Part shown: piece by piece, positions 24,710 to 32,734 of the stretch
Numbering within the stretch: position 1 is the first letter of the stretch
Layout of the letters: every line of letters begins with the position of its first letter
Source of the DNA: Mycobacterium paragordonae
GTDB lineage: Bacteria > Actinomycetota > Actinomycetes > Mycobacteriales > Mycobacteriaceae
Direction: 5' to 3'
NCBI RefSeq assembly: GCF_003614435.1
Contig: NZ_CP025546.1
Location: 5,828,001 to 5,892,000 of the forward strand
DNA length: 64,000 nucleotides
Translations under genes and position numbers: made by a program
Notes under the pieces: model-generated
What the model was told of the DNA's origin: nothing
Databases searched by the model: none
Seen by the model: only the letters and a program-made list of their open reading frames with translations

Positions 24710-25246
24710 ATGCGTTTACCGCCGCTGCCCGCCGACCAATGGGACGAGGCTGTCGACGGCGCGCTGGCCGTCATGTTGCCCCCGGAACGCCGCAATCCGC
24801 GCGATGCCTCCAACGTGTTGTCGACTCTGGTCAACCACCCGGTGCTGACCAAGGCGTTCCTCAAGTTCAATGTGCACCTCTTGTTCTCGTCCACCCTGCC
24901 GCCGCGGATCCGCGAGTTGGCCATTCTGCGGGTCGCGCAACGTCGTGAGTGCGCCTACGAGTGGACTCACCATGTCGATCTCGCCAAGCGAGAGGGCGTG
25001 ACCGATGCCGAGATCGACGCGGTCCGCCGGGGCGACGGCGGGTTCGACGAATTCGAGCGTGCGGTGGTGGCCGGCGTCGACGAACTCGACGAGAAGTCCC
25101 AATTGTCCGACGCGACCTGGGCGGCGCTCGGTACGCACATGGACGACCGGCAGCGGATGGACTACGTCTTCACGGTCGGCTCTTACATCATGCTGGCCAT
25201 GGCGCTCAACACTTTTGGCGTTCAGCTCGAACACGAGGAGAGGTAA
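24710..25246 (+). CDS. Carboxymuconolactone decarboxylase (CMD)/AhpD-like protein
   Basis: This 178-residue CMD-fold protein has the signature ELAILRVAQRRECAYEWTHHV near residues 69-89 with a single conserved Cys and paired His, in place of the CxxC of AhpD. Close relatives are often encoded beside oxygenases and are thought to act on lactones or peroxides, but few have been tested. It is the first gene of a seven-gene operon; the Rieske oxygenase start follows after 2 bases with GAGGAG in this gene's 3' end. Confidence 0.8.
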   Translation: MRLPPLPADQWDEAVDGALAVMLPPERRNPRDASNVLSTLVNHPVLTKAFLKFNVHLLFSSTLPPRIRELAILRVAQRRECAYEWTHHVDLAKREGVTDAEIDAVRRGDGGFDEFERAVVAGVDELDEKSQLSDATWAALGTHMDDRQRMDYVFTVGSYIMLAMALNTFGVQLEHEER

Positions 25247-25248
25247 CA

Positions 25249-26544
25249 GTGGCCCACTTCCCCAAACCAGCCGCCGGAAGCTGGACGAAGAATTATCCCG
25301 AACTGGGGACCGCACCAGTCGATTACAGCGATTCGATCGATCCCGCGTTCTTCGAGGCCGAGCGCAACGCGATCTTCAAGCGCACGTGGCTCAACGTCGG
25401 CCGGGTCGAGAGATTGCCGCGCACCGGCAGCTACTTCACCAAGGAGCTGCCCTCGGCCGGCAAAGGGATGTCGGTGATCGTCGTCAAAACCAAGGACGGA
25501 TCCGTCAAGGCGTTCCACAACGTCTGCCGGCACCGCGGAAACAAGCTGGTGTGGAACGATTTTCCGAACGAGGAAACGTCCGGCACCTGCCGGCAGTTCA
25601 CCTGCAAGTACCACGCCTGGCGGTACAGCCTGGACGGTGACCTGACCTTCGTCCAGCAGGAGGACGAGTTCTTCGACCTCGACAAGGGCGACTACGGGCT
25701 GGTGCCGGTGCGCTGCGAGGTGTGGGAAGGCTTCATCTTCATCAACTTCGACCAGGACGCGCAGCCGCTGGTGGACTATCTGGGCCCGATGGGCAAGGGC
25801 ATCGAGGGTTATCCCTTCCAAGAGATGACCGAAACCTATTCCTACCGAGCCGAAGTCGGGAGCAACTGGAAGCTGTTCATCGACGCGTTCGCCGAGTTCT
25901 ACCACGCTCCGGTGCTGCATCAGGGGCAGTACACCAAAGAAGAAGCCGCCAAGATCATGAAGTACGGCTTCGAGGCGCTGCACTACGAGCTGGCCAGCCC
26001 GCACGGAATGATCTCGACCTGGGGCGGCCAGGCCCCGCCGGTGGACATGAGCATGGTCAAGCCGATGGACCAGGTCCTGCGCAGCGGCCTGTTCGGCCCC
26101 TGGGACAAGCCGGAGGTCATCGCGAACCTCGACGCACTGCCGCCGGGTGTCAACCCGAAGAAGGTCAAGCAGTGGGGCGTCGACTCCTGGCACTTCTACC
26201 CGAACTTCATGCTGCTGATCTGGGAACCGGGCTGGTTCCTGACCTACCACTACTGGCCGACCGCCGTCGACAAACACATCTTCGAGTGCACGCTGTACTT
26301 CGTGCCGCCGCGAAATGCCCGTGAACGCCTGGCGCAGGAGCTGGCGGCGGTGACGTTCAAGGAGTACGCGCTGCAGGACGCCAACACGCTGGAGGCGACC
26401 CAGACCATGATCGGCACCAAGGTGGTCAACGACTTCCCGTTGTGCGACCAGGAAATCCTGCTCCGCCATCTGCACAAGGTGACCGGCGACTACGTAGCCG
26501 ACTTCGCGAAGGAGAGCCAGAACAATGGCAAAGTTACCGTCTGA
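25249..26544 (+). CDS. Rieske non-heme iron oxygenase, catalytic subunit
   Basis: This 431-residue oxygenase has a Rieske [2Fe-2S] centre C93/H95 (CRHRGN) and C119/H122 (CKYHAW), and a mononuclear iron site in DAFAEFYHAPVLH: D212, E216, H219, H224. Asn206-Trp207 precede the bridging Asp as in ring-hydroxylating oxygenases. It hydroxylates an aromatic or alicyclic substrate with electrons from a reductase and ferredoxin; neither is in this operon, so the Rieske ferredoxin at 6226 or the NuoF-ferredoxin pair at 8012-9579 may serve. GTG 25249 has GAGAGG close upstream. No classical small beta subunit is encoded. Confidence 0.9.
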   Translation: MAHFPKPAAGSWTKNYPELGTAPVDYSDSIDPAFFEAERNAIFKRTWLNVGRVERLPRTGSYFTKELPSAGKGMSVIVVKTKDGSVKAFHNVCRHRGNKLVWNDFPNEETSGTCRQFTCKYHAWRYSLDGDLTFVQQEDEFFDLDKGDYGLVPVRCEVWEGFIFINFDQDAQPLVDYLGPMGKGIEGYPFQEMTETYSYRAEVGSNWKLFIDAFAEFYHAPVLHQGQYTKEEAAKIMKYGFEALHYELASPHGMISTWGGQAPPVDMSMVKPMDQVLRSGLFGPWDKPEVIANLDALPPGVNPKKVKQWGVDSWHFYPNFMLLIWEPGWFLTYHYWPTAVDKHIFECTLYFVPPRNARERLAQELAAVTFKEYALQDANTLEATQTMIGTKVVNDFPLCDQEILLRHLHKVTGDYVADFAKESQNNGKVTV

Positions 26545-26851
26545 ATTCGCCGACCTGGAACCGTATCTCGGCTGGGACCTGGCCACCGAGCCCGAGCGTT
26601 ACGCCAAGCGCCTGGCCTCCACGATGGGTCAGATGCAAGAGTTCTACGACGTTGCCTTCCCGCACCTGAACGACGTCATCGCCTACTGTGACAAGTACCC
26701 ATTGGACGATCTTCCCGAGGACGCACGCACGCTCATGCACCTGATGCAGTCGCTGGTGATGGTGTCGTTTCCGATCGAGGCGTGGAAGCAGCCCCGGGTT
26801 CCCGACAGCGGCGCGGCGTGGGTGGAGTGCATCAGGGAACCGGTGATCTGA
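26525..26851 (+). CDS. Small unrecognised protein coupled to the Rieske oxygenase
   Basis: I do not recognise this 108-residue protein. It is mostly helical, acidic, with aromatic-rich segments (EPYLGWDLATEPERYAKRL, MQEFYDVAFPHLND) and no metal motif, signal or membrane span. It overlaps the end of the oxygenase gene by 20 bases and has an ATG with AAGGAG inside that gene, so it is made together with the oxygenase. It is far shorter than a classical dioxygenase beta subunit (about 170-190). It may be an accessory or stabilising subunit; that is inference from position only. Confidence 0.7.
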   Translation: MAKLPSEFADLEPYLGWDLATEPERYAKRLASTMGQMQEFYDVAFPHLNDVIAYCDKYPLDDLPEDARTLMHLMQSLVMVSFPIEAWKQPRVPDSGAAWVECIREPVI

Positions 26852-26854
26852 CGG

Positions 26855-28063
26855 GTGTTGACGCTCAAGGCAGCTGGGCTACTCGACGTCGACGCCGGCG
26901 AGATCGTCACACCGGGCATCATCCGGATCGACGGCGACCGGATCGTGGGGATCGGTGGTGAGCCCGAGGGCGAACTGATCGATCTGGGCAACCACATCCT
27001 GATGCCCGGGTTGATGGACATGGAGGTCAACCTGCTGATGGGCGGGCGCGGCGAGAAGCCGGGCCTGTCCCAGGTGCAGGACGACCCGCCGACCCGGGTG
27101 CTGCGCGCCGTGGGCAATGCGCGGCGCACCCTGCGCGCCGGGTTCACCACGGTGCGCAACCTGGGCCTGTTCGTCAAAACCGGCGGCTACCTGCTCGACG
27201 TCGCGCTAGGTAAGGCCATCGACGCGGGCTGGATCGACGGACCCCGCGTTGTGCCTGCCGGACATGCGATTACGCCCACCGGTGGGCACCTGGATCCGAC
27301 GATGTTCGCGGCGTTCGCCCCGCACGTACTGGACCTCACGATCGAGGAGGGCATCGCCAACGGGGTCGACGAGATCCGCCGCGCGGTGCGCTACCAGATC
27401 AAGCACGGCGCCCAGCTGATCAAGGTGTGCTGCTCCGGCGGCGTCATGTCACTGACCGGACCGCCTGGCGCCCAGCACTATTCGGATGACGAGCTGCGCG
27501 CCATCGTCGACGAGGCACACCGGCGCGGGCTGCGCGTGGCAGCACATACGCACGGCGCCGACGCGGTCAAGCACGCGGTGGCGGCCGGCATCGACTGCAT
27601 CGAGCACGGCTTCCTGATCGACGACGAGGCCATCGCGCTGATGGTCGAGAACGACACCTTCCTGGTGAGCACCCGGCGGTTGGCCGAGGGCATGGACGTC
27701 TCGCATGCACCACCCGAACTGCAGGCCAAGGCCGCCGAGATGTTTCCGAAGTCGCGCACCTCGATCCTGGCCGCCTACCACGCCGGAGTGAAGATCGCCG
27801 TCGGCACCGACGCGCCGGCAATACCGCACGGCCGCAACGCCGATGAACTCGTCACCCTGGTGGAGTGGGGGTTGCCGCCGCTGGCGGTGTTGCGCGCGGC
27901 GACCGTGACGGCCGCGGACCTGATCAACTCCACCGAGCTGGGACGGCTGGCCGAGGGGATGCTGGCCGACATCATCGCGGTGCCCGGAAATCCGTTGGAA
28001 GACATCACCGTTACCCGCAACGTGAGCTTTGTCATGAAAGGCGGCAAGGTCTTTGTCAACTAA
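26855..28063 (+). CDS. Amidohydrolase (imidazolonepropionase-like) lacking the N-terminal HxH
   Basis: This 402-residue amidohydrolase-1-type protein has a beta-sandwich N-terminus, then ILMPGLMDMEVNLL where the family has PGLIDxHxH: both metal His are replaced (E57, N59). The rest of the site is present: the carboxylated Lys in AQLIKVCCSGG, His in AAHTHGADA, His in CIEHGFLID, and Asp in VGTDAPAIPHG. Relatives hydrolyse prolyl dipeptides, ureido or lactam rings. The loss implies a mononuclear site or different chemistry. GTG 26855 follows the previous stop by 3 bases. Confidence 0.8.
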   Translation: MLTLKAAGLLDVDAGEIVTPGIIRIDGDRIVGIGGEPEGELIDLGNHILMPGLMDMEVNLLMGGRGEKPGLSQVQDDPPTRVLRAVGNARRTLRAGFTTVRNLGLFVKTGGYLLDVALGKAIDAGWIDGPRVVPAGHAITPTGGHLDPTMFAAFAPHVLDLTIEEGIANGVDEIRRAVRYQIKHGAQLIKVCCSGGVMSLTGPPGAQHYSDDELRAIVDEAHRRGLRVAAHTHGADAVKHAVAAGIDCIEHGFLIDDEAIALMVENDTFLVSTRRLAEGMDVSHAPPELQAKAAEMFPKSRTSILAAYHAGVKIAVGTDAPAIPHGRNADELVTLVEWGLPPLAVLRAATVTAADLINSTELGRLAEGMLADIIAVPGNPLEDITVTRNVSFVMKGGKVFVN

Positions 28064-28487
28064 CCAGCCAACCAGAACTGACGACCTGGTCGAGATCCAG
28101 CAACTGCTCGCGCGGTACGCCGTCACCATCACCCAGGGCGACATCGAGGGACTGGTCGGTGTGTTCACGCCGGACGGCACCTACAGCGCGTTCGGCGACA
28201 CCTACACACTCGACCGGTTCCCGGAACTGGTCGCCGCCGCGCCCAAGGGCCTGTTCATGACTGGCACCTCGCTGGTGGAAAATCTCGACGGCGACACGGC
28301 GACCGGCACCCAACCGCTGTGCTTCATCGAACACTCCGCGCACGACATGCGCATCGGTTACTACCGCGACACCTATTTGCGCACCGCCGACGGGTGGCGA
28401 CTGAAAACCCGTGCCATGACCTTCATCCGGCGCAGCGGCGTGCATGATTCCGGGCGTCCGCATGCCGTCGGGCGCCCCTCCCCGTGA
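28053..28487 (+). CDS. SnoaL-like/NTF2-fold protein
   Basis: This 144-residue cone-shaped NTF2-fold protein of the SnoaL type has VEIQQLLARYAVTITQGDIEGLVGVFTPDGTY at residues 13-44 and C-terminal strands IGYYRDTYLRTADGWRLKTR. The fold includes polyketide cyclases, ketosteroid isomerase-like enzymes and small dehydratases. The start is TTG 28053, overlapping the amidohydrolase stop by 11 bases; its own stop overlaps the next start (GTGA). It may isomerise or dehydrate an intermediate. Confidence 0.75.
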   Translation: MSTNQPTRTDDLVEIQQLLARYAVTITQGDIEGLVGVFTPDGTYSAFGDTYTLDRFPELVAAAPKGLFMTGTSLVENLDGDTATGTQPLCFIEHSAHDMRIGYYRDTYLRTADGWRLKTRAMTFIRRSGVHDSGRPHAVGRPSP

Positions 28488-29572
28488 ATGTCGACGAGTT
28501 CCGGACTGGGTTGTGCGGGTGGCTCGACGAACATGACCTGACGCCGGGACCCGACCATTCGCTGCAGGGGCATATGCGGCAGTTCGCCCGGGTCAGCGAA
28601 GCGCTGTACGACGCCGGCTGGATGCGCTACGGGTGGCCCACCTCGGTGGGTGGACTCGGTGGACCCGCCCTGTTGCGCGCAATCGTCGGCGAGGAGGTGG
28701 TGGGCCGGCGGCTGGCCGAACCCGGTCCCTACTCGATGCTGGAGGTGCTGGCGCCCACCATGATCGATTACGCGCCGGCCGCATTGGCGGCCGAAATGGT
28801 GCCGCGGCTGCTCAGCGGCCGCGAGCAATGGTGCCAGGGCTTCTCCGAACCGGGATCCGGCAGCGATCTGGCGTCCTTGACGACCCGGGCGGTCCAGGAC
28901 GGCGACAACTGGATTGTCAACGGGCAGAAGGTCTGGACCAGTTTTGCGCAGTTCTCCACCCGCTGCGTCCTGCTCACCCGTACCGCGCCGGGTCATGACG
29001 GCATCACCGCGTTCTTCGTCGACCTGGACACGCCGGGTATCACGGTCCGCCCGTTGCGCACCATGCACGGCGTCGACGAGTTCTGCGAGGTGTACTACGA
29101 CGACGTGGTGATCCCGTCCAGCCGCATGCTCGGCAAGCCCGGGGATGGCTGGCAGCTGGCGATGGATCTGTTGCCGTATGAACGGTCGACCTGTTTCTGG
29201 CAGCGAATCGCCTACCTGTACTCGAGGTTCGACGCATTGATCGCCGAGGCGCCTGACCCGGACGAATCCGCCTTGGGCGCAGCCTATCTGGCGCTGCACA
29301 CGCTGCGCTGCCGGTCCCGTGCCACCCAGCACCGGCTGGCCGACGGGGCACGACTCGGACCGGACACCTCGATCGACAAGGTGTTGCTGGCCGGTGCCGA
29401 ACAACGGCTCTACGACACCGTCCGCGACCTGCTGCCCGGCACGCTCGAACTCGACGACTCAGCCTGGCGTCCGGAGTACCTCTACTCGCGCGCGGCGACC
29501 ATCTACGGCGGCACCGCCGAGATACAGCGCAACATCATCGCCCGTCGGCTGCTCGACCTCGGGAGGGAGTGA
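28484..29572 (+). CDS. Acyl-CoA dehydrogenase, larger subunit of a probable heteromer
   Basis: This 362-residue protein has SEPGSGSDLASLTTRAVQDG near 121-140, NWIVNGQKVWTSFAQ near 143-157, and ends in the ACAD signature YGGTAEIQRNIIARRLLDLG. It is followed at once by a second, shorter dehydrogenase gene, the arrangement seen for alpha2beta2 enzymes such as FadE28-FadE29 and ChsE1-ChsE2 in actinobacterial steroid catabolism, which act on bulky polycyclic CoA esters. GTG 28484 overlaps the SnoaL stop (GTGA). Confidence 0.85.
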   Translation: MNVDEFRTGLCGWLDEHDLTPGPDHSLQGHMRQFARVSEALYDAGWMRYGWPTSVGGLGGPALLRAIVGEEVVGRRLAEPGPYSMLEVLAPTMIDYAPAALAAEMVPRLLSGREQWCQGFSEPGSGSDLASLTTRAVQDGDNWIVNGQKVWTSFAQFSTRCVLLTRTAPGHDGITAFFVDLDTPGITVRPLRTMHGVDEFCEVYYDDVVIPSSRMLGKPGDGWQLAMDLLPYERSTCFWQRIAYLYSRFDALIAEAPDPDESALGAAYLALHTLRCRSRATQHRLADGARLGPDTSIDKVLLAGAEQRLYDTVRDLLPGTLELDDSAWRPEYLYSRAATIYGGTAEIQRNIIARRLLDLGRE

Positions 29573-29573
29573 C

Positions 29574-30365
29574 ATGGACCCCGAGCTGGCGCTGTTGGCC
29601 GAATCATTGCGGACGGCGATGACGGCCTCGCCGTCCGGCGCCAAGCTCGACGCCGCCCTGGCTGAGCTCGGCTGGCTTGACATGCTCGACGAAATACCCT
29701 CGACCGCAATCCCTCTGGTGTTCCGGCTGCTCGGCGAAACCGGTGCGCATGCATCCGTTTTGAACGACGTGGTGTTGCGCGCCGCCGGGCGGGACGGCGG
29801 AGGCACGGCGCCGCTGCCGTATGCCGGCGGTTCCTGGGTGGTCTGGGAGCGTACCGACACTGACGCTTCGGCGATGGACGAGGATCTCCCCTTGCACCGT
29901 GTCGCGGCCGGGGACGTTGTTCCGCTCAGCGCCGGACGGCAGGCGGTGGGCTGGTGGCTCGTCGGCGCCAGCCGGGCCATGCTGTCGCTGGCTCGCAGCC
30001 ACGCGCTGGACCGGGTCCAATTCGGCCGCCCCATCGGATCTTTCCAGGCGGTGCGGCACCGGCTGGCCGAGACGCTGGTCGCCATCGAGGGCGCCGAGGC
30101 CACCCTGCAGGCCGCCACCGACCAGCCCGACGACCTTGCCTGTCTGTTGGCCAAGGCCGCGGCCGGCCAGGCCGCGCTCACCGCCGCCCGCCACTGCCAG
30201 CAGGTGCTCGGCGGCATCGGCTTCACCGCCGAACATCAATTGCATCACCACGTCAAACGGGCACTGGTGCTCGACGGATTGCTCGGCAGCTCGAGGGAAC
30301 TCACCCGGGAAGCGGGAGCGCATCTTCGTGCCGTGGGCTCGGCGCCCCGGCTCGTCCACCTCTAG
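29574..30365 (+). CDS. Short acyl-CoA dehydrogenase-like protein, second subunit of a heteromer
   Basis: Only 263 residues, against about 380 for a complete enzyme. The C-terminal helical domain is intact (SHALDRVQFGRPIGSFQAVRH near 143-163 and CQQVLGGIGFTAEHQLHHHVKRA near 207-229), while the N-terminal helices and middle beta domain are reduced. Such short partners complete the flavin site of the larger subunit in FadE heterotetramers. GGGAGGGAG lies just before ATG 29574, one base past the previous stop. It is the last gene of the operon and converges on another acyl-CoA dehydrogenase gene. Confidence 0.8.
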   Translation: MDPELALLAESLRTAMTASPSGAKLDAALAELGWLDMLDEIPSTAIPLVFRLLGETGAHASVLNDVVLRAAGRDGGGTAPLPYAGGSWVVWERTDTDASAMDEDLPLHRVAAGDVVPLSAGRQAVGWWLVGASRAMLSLARSHALDRVQFGRPIGSFQAVRHRLAETLVAIEGAEATLQAATDQPDDLACLLAKAAAGQAALTAARHCQQVLGGIGFTAEHQLHHHVKRALVLDGLLGSSRELTREAGAHLRAVGSAPRLVHL

Positions 30366-30383
30366 GCGCCGCTCACCAACTCT

Positions 30384-30460
30384 GGCGCCGAGCGTGAATC
30401 ACCCGACGCGACACGCCTCTCAGACTCAAGTCATGGCGTCGTGAAATTCCCACTCGGGCA
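30384..30460. terminator. Palindromic repeat between convergent acyl-CoA dehydrogenase genes
   Basis: GGCGCCGAGCGTGAATCACC on the left pairs imperfectly with GGCGTCGTGAAATTCCCACTCGG on the right. It carries the GCCGAGCGTGAA core of the repeat family also seen at 16036, 17654 and 47822. Its place between two gene ends suits a two-way terminator. Confidence 0.45.
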
Positions 30461-30475
30461 GGAGGATTGCGGAGC

Positions 30476-31651
30476 CTAGTTGCGCGGCATGCCGAGTACC
30501 CGCTCGGCGATGATGTTGCGCTGAATCTCCGAGGTCCCGCCGGCGATGGTGCCGGCAAAGCTGCGGGCATAGCGGTCGAACCAGCTGCCGTAGTGCGCGT
30601 CCAGGTTCAGCGGCGCGAATGGCGCGGTGATCGCCGGATGAATCAGACCCTCGCCGCCCTTGGCGTTCAGGGCATCTTCGGAGGCGCGCTGGACCGCCTC
30701 CGAGCCGAGCAGCTTCAGCACCGACTGCCCGGGCACATCCTCCTCACCGCGCGCGGCTTTGGCCAGCGTCACCGAACCAAGCAGCCGCATCGCCCAGGCA
30801 TCCATCACCAGGGTCGCGTAGCGATCCCGCTCCAATGCTCCGGTGGGCGTGAAATCGGTTGTCTGCTGGTCCAATAGGTTGGCGTAGTCGAGCCACAGCA
30901 TGGCCCGCTCGTGCCCGAGCGCGCCGGTCGCCACCCGCCACCCTCCGTCGAGCTCGCCGACCAGATTCTCGGCGGGCACCCGGGCATCGGTGAAAAACAC
31001 CTCGTTGAATTCGACGTCGTCGTGGTCGCACACCGAGGCGAACGGTCGTCGCACCACCCCCGGGGTGTCCGTCGGAATCAGTAACACACTGATCCCCTTG
31101 TGTTTTGGGACGTCGGGGTTGGTGCGCACGAATGTCAGCAGCACGTCGGCGTCGTGTGCACCCGAGGTCCACACCTTCTGGCCGTTCACCACGAAGTCGT
31201 CGCCGTCACGCACCGCTTTCGTCTTCAAGGAGGCCAGATCCGAACCGGCGCCCGGTTCGCTCATACCCAACGACGCGGTCATCTCGGCTCGCAGAATCGG
31301 CACCGCCCAGCGCTGCTTCTGCTCCGGAGATCCGAATGACAACAGCGACGCCGCGATGATCCCGACGCCCTGTGGATTGAAACTGCGGTAGATCCGGCGC
31401 CGCGCCATCTCGTCGGCGTGCACGTACTGCTGCAACAGGGTCGCGTTGCGGCCGCCGAACTCCGGCGGATTGCCCGGCAGCAGCCAACCGTTGTCGAACA
31501 ACGTCCGCTGCCAGCGAGCCGCCCACTCCGGCACGTGGGAGCACGAAGTCGGCCGCAGCACGCCCTCAGCCTCATCCGGCAGGTGCTCGTCGAGAAATGC
31601 GACGAATTCCGCTCGGAAAGCCTCGACATCGGCATCAAAAGTCAGCTGCAC
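30476..31651 (-). CDS. Acyl-CoA dehydrogenase
   Basis: This 391-residue acyl-CoA dehydrogenase has LGMSEPGAGSDLASLKTKAV near 127-146, FVVNGQKVWTSGAHDAD near 152-168, and C-terminal GTIAGGTSEIQRNIIAERVLG near 366-386. The N-terminus (VQLTFDADVEAFRAEF) resembles FadE members of steroid and terpenoid pathways. GTG 31651 has GAGGAG five bases before it. The gene diverges from the TetR gene, with a perfect GAGAAT-N3-ATTCTC palindrome 74 bases upstream, so it is a likely direct target. Confidence 0.9.
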   Translation of the reverse strand: MQLTFDADVEAFRAEFVAFLDEHLPDEAEGVLRPTSCSHVPEWAARWQRTLFDNGWLLPGNPPEFGGRNATLLQQYVHADEMARRRIYRSFNPQGVGIIAASLLSFGSPEQKQRWAVPILRAEMTASLGMSEPGAGSDLASLKTKAVRDGDDFVVNGQKVWTSGAHDADVLLTFVRTNPDVPKHKGISVLLIPTDTPGVVRRPFASVCDHDDVEFNEVFFTDARVPAENLVGELDGGWRVATGALGHERAMLWLDYANLLDQQTTDFTPTGALERDRYATLVMDAWAMRLLGSVTLAKAARGEEDVPGQSVLKLLGSEAVQRASEDALNAKGGEGLIHPAITAPFAPLNLDAHYGSWFDRYARSFAGTIAGGTSEIQRNIIAERVLGMPRN

Positions 31652-31724
31652 AAAATCTCCTCGCGGCCTCTCGCGGCTCCCGGGTCTGCACTCTCATGAA
31701 TGTGCTTCCCAAACACCCGTGCAA

Positions 31725-31739
31725 GAGAATAGTATTCTC
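31725..31739. promoter_or_regulatory. Operator palindrome GAGAAT-N3-ATTCTC (perfect), shared divergent promoter
   Basis: GAGAAT-AGT-ATTCTC is perfect and contains TAGTAT (31730-31735), a good rightward -10. It lies between an acyl-CoA dehydrogenase gene (-) and a TetR gene (+), the classic place for a TetR autoregulatory operator. Confidence 0.75.
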
Positions 31740-31795
31740 GTCGTGAGGAAGTTACAATCTCCTAGACATCGTCCGTGAGGAGGTCGAGCGCAGCG

Positions 31796-32515
31796 ATGGC
31801 CCGACGTTCTCCGGTACAGTCCAACCATGTTCTCTCCTCGCGGCAATCTCCCGAGCCGCCCGTGACCAGCCCGGGCGAAGAGCCGGCTTGGAAACAGCGG
31901 GCCGTCGAGCGATCCATCAAGACCGCGAAACTGCGTGCGGCGCAACGCGTCCAGCGCTTCCTGGATGCCGCGCAGGCCATCATCATCGAAAAGGGCAGCA
32001 CGGACTTCACCGTGCAGGAGGTCGTCGACCGGTCCCGCCAGTCGCTGCGCAGCTTCTACCTGCAGTTCGATGGCAAGCACGAATTGCTGCTGGCCCTGTT
32101 CGAGGACGCGCTGAGCCGGTCGGCCGATCAGATCAGGGCCGCCACGGAAAGCCACACCGACGCGCTCGAGCGGCTCAAGGTGGCGGTGGAACTGCTGTAC
32201 GAGGCTTCCCGCCCGGACCCGACGGCCCGGCGACCGTTGTTCACCGACTTTGCGCCCCGGTTGCTGGTTACGCATCCCGCTGAGGTCAAGGTGGCCCATG
32301 CGCCGCTGCTGGCTTTGCTCACCGAGCTGATGGAAGCCGCCTACGAAGCGGGCAAGCTGCGCGCCGGCGTCAACCCGAAGCGGATGGCCGCCATGACCAT
32401 GCAGACGGTGATGTTCATCGCACAGTCCAGCGGCGGCTCCGACGACGCGACGGTGCACCCGATCAGCGCCGACGAGGTGTGGGACTTCTGCTCACGCGGA
32501 TTCGCAGGCGGCTAG
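31796..32515 (+). CDS. TetR family transcriptional regulator, candidate master repressor of the region
   Basis: This 239-residue TetR-type regulator has an extended 45-residue N-terminus before the DNA-binding domain (residues 53-98). The recognition part is VQEVVDRSRQSLRSFYLQFDGKHELL, ending in the YLQF motif of this fold. ATG 31796 is preferred; GTG 31775 is in frame but lacks a ribosome site, and GAGGAGG lies 11 bases before the ATG. The perfect palindrome at 31725 in its promoter recurs ahead of two other catabolic operons, so it probably controls itself, the divergent dehydrogenase and those operons. Its ligand is presumably a CoA ester or pathway substrate. Confidence 0.85.
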   Translation: MARRSPVQSNHVLSSRQSPEPPVTSPGEEPAWKQRAVERSIKTAKLRAAQRVQRFLDAAQAIIIEKGSTDFTVQEVVDRSRQSLRSFYLQFDGKHELLLALFEDALSRSADQIRAATESHTDALERLKVAVELLYEASRPDPTARRPLFTDFAPRLLVTHPAEVKVAHAPLLALLTELMEAAYEAGKLRAGVNPKRMAAMTMQTVMFIAQSSGGSDDATVHPISADEVWDFCSRGFAGG

Positions 32516-32580
32516 CATTCGGGCCGCTTTGCGGTCCACCAATGTCCTGACGAGCGAATATCGCACCCCGGCGCCAATAT

Positions 32581-32595
32581 GAGAATGCTATTCTC
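32581..32595. promoter_or_regulatory. Operator palindrome GAGAAT-N3-ATTCTC (perfect)
   Basis: GAGAAT-GCT-ATTCTC is perfect and lies in the 219-base gap ahead of the P450-SDR-SDR operon, 140 bases before the P450 start. The distance implies a long 5' leader or an alternative promoter nearer the gene. The arms match 24658 and 31725 exactly. Confidence 0.7.
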
Positions 32596-32734
32596 TGAAA
32601 ATCAGAACGCAAAATAGCCGAAATGGATTCCGCGTTGACACTCGTTGGTGGGTGATGACAGAGTTCTAAAGGCGGCATGAGCGCGCTGCCCTGATCAAAC
32701 GGGTGGCGCGCAACCGGCGAGAGGGCAATTACCC

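Noticed and set aside
24949..25248. N-terminal extension of the Rieske oxygenase gene
   Set aside because: It overlaps the CMD gene in another frame; the GTG at 25249 with GAGAGG just upstream gives a normal-length oxygenase.
32516..32734. Small gene in the gap before the P450 at 32735
   Set aside because: No frame with a ribosome site and plausible composition; the gap is better explained by the palindromic operator and a leader.
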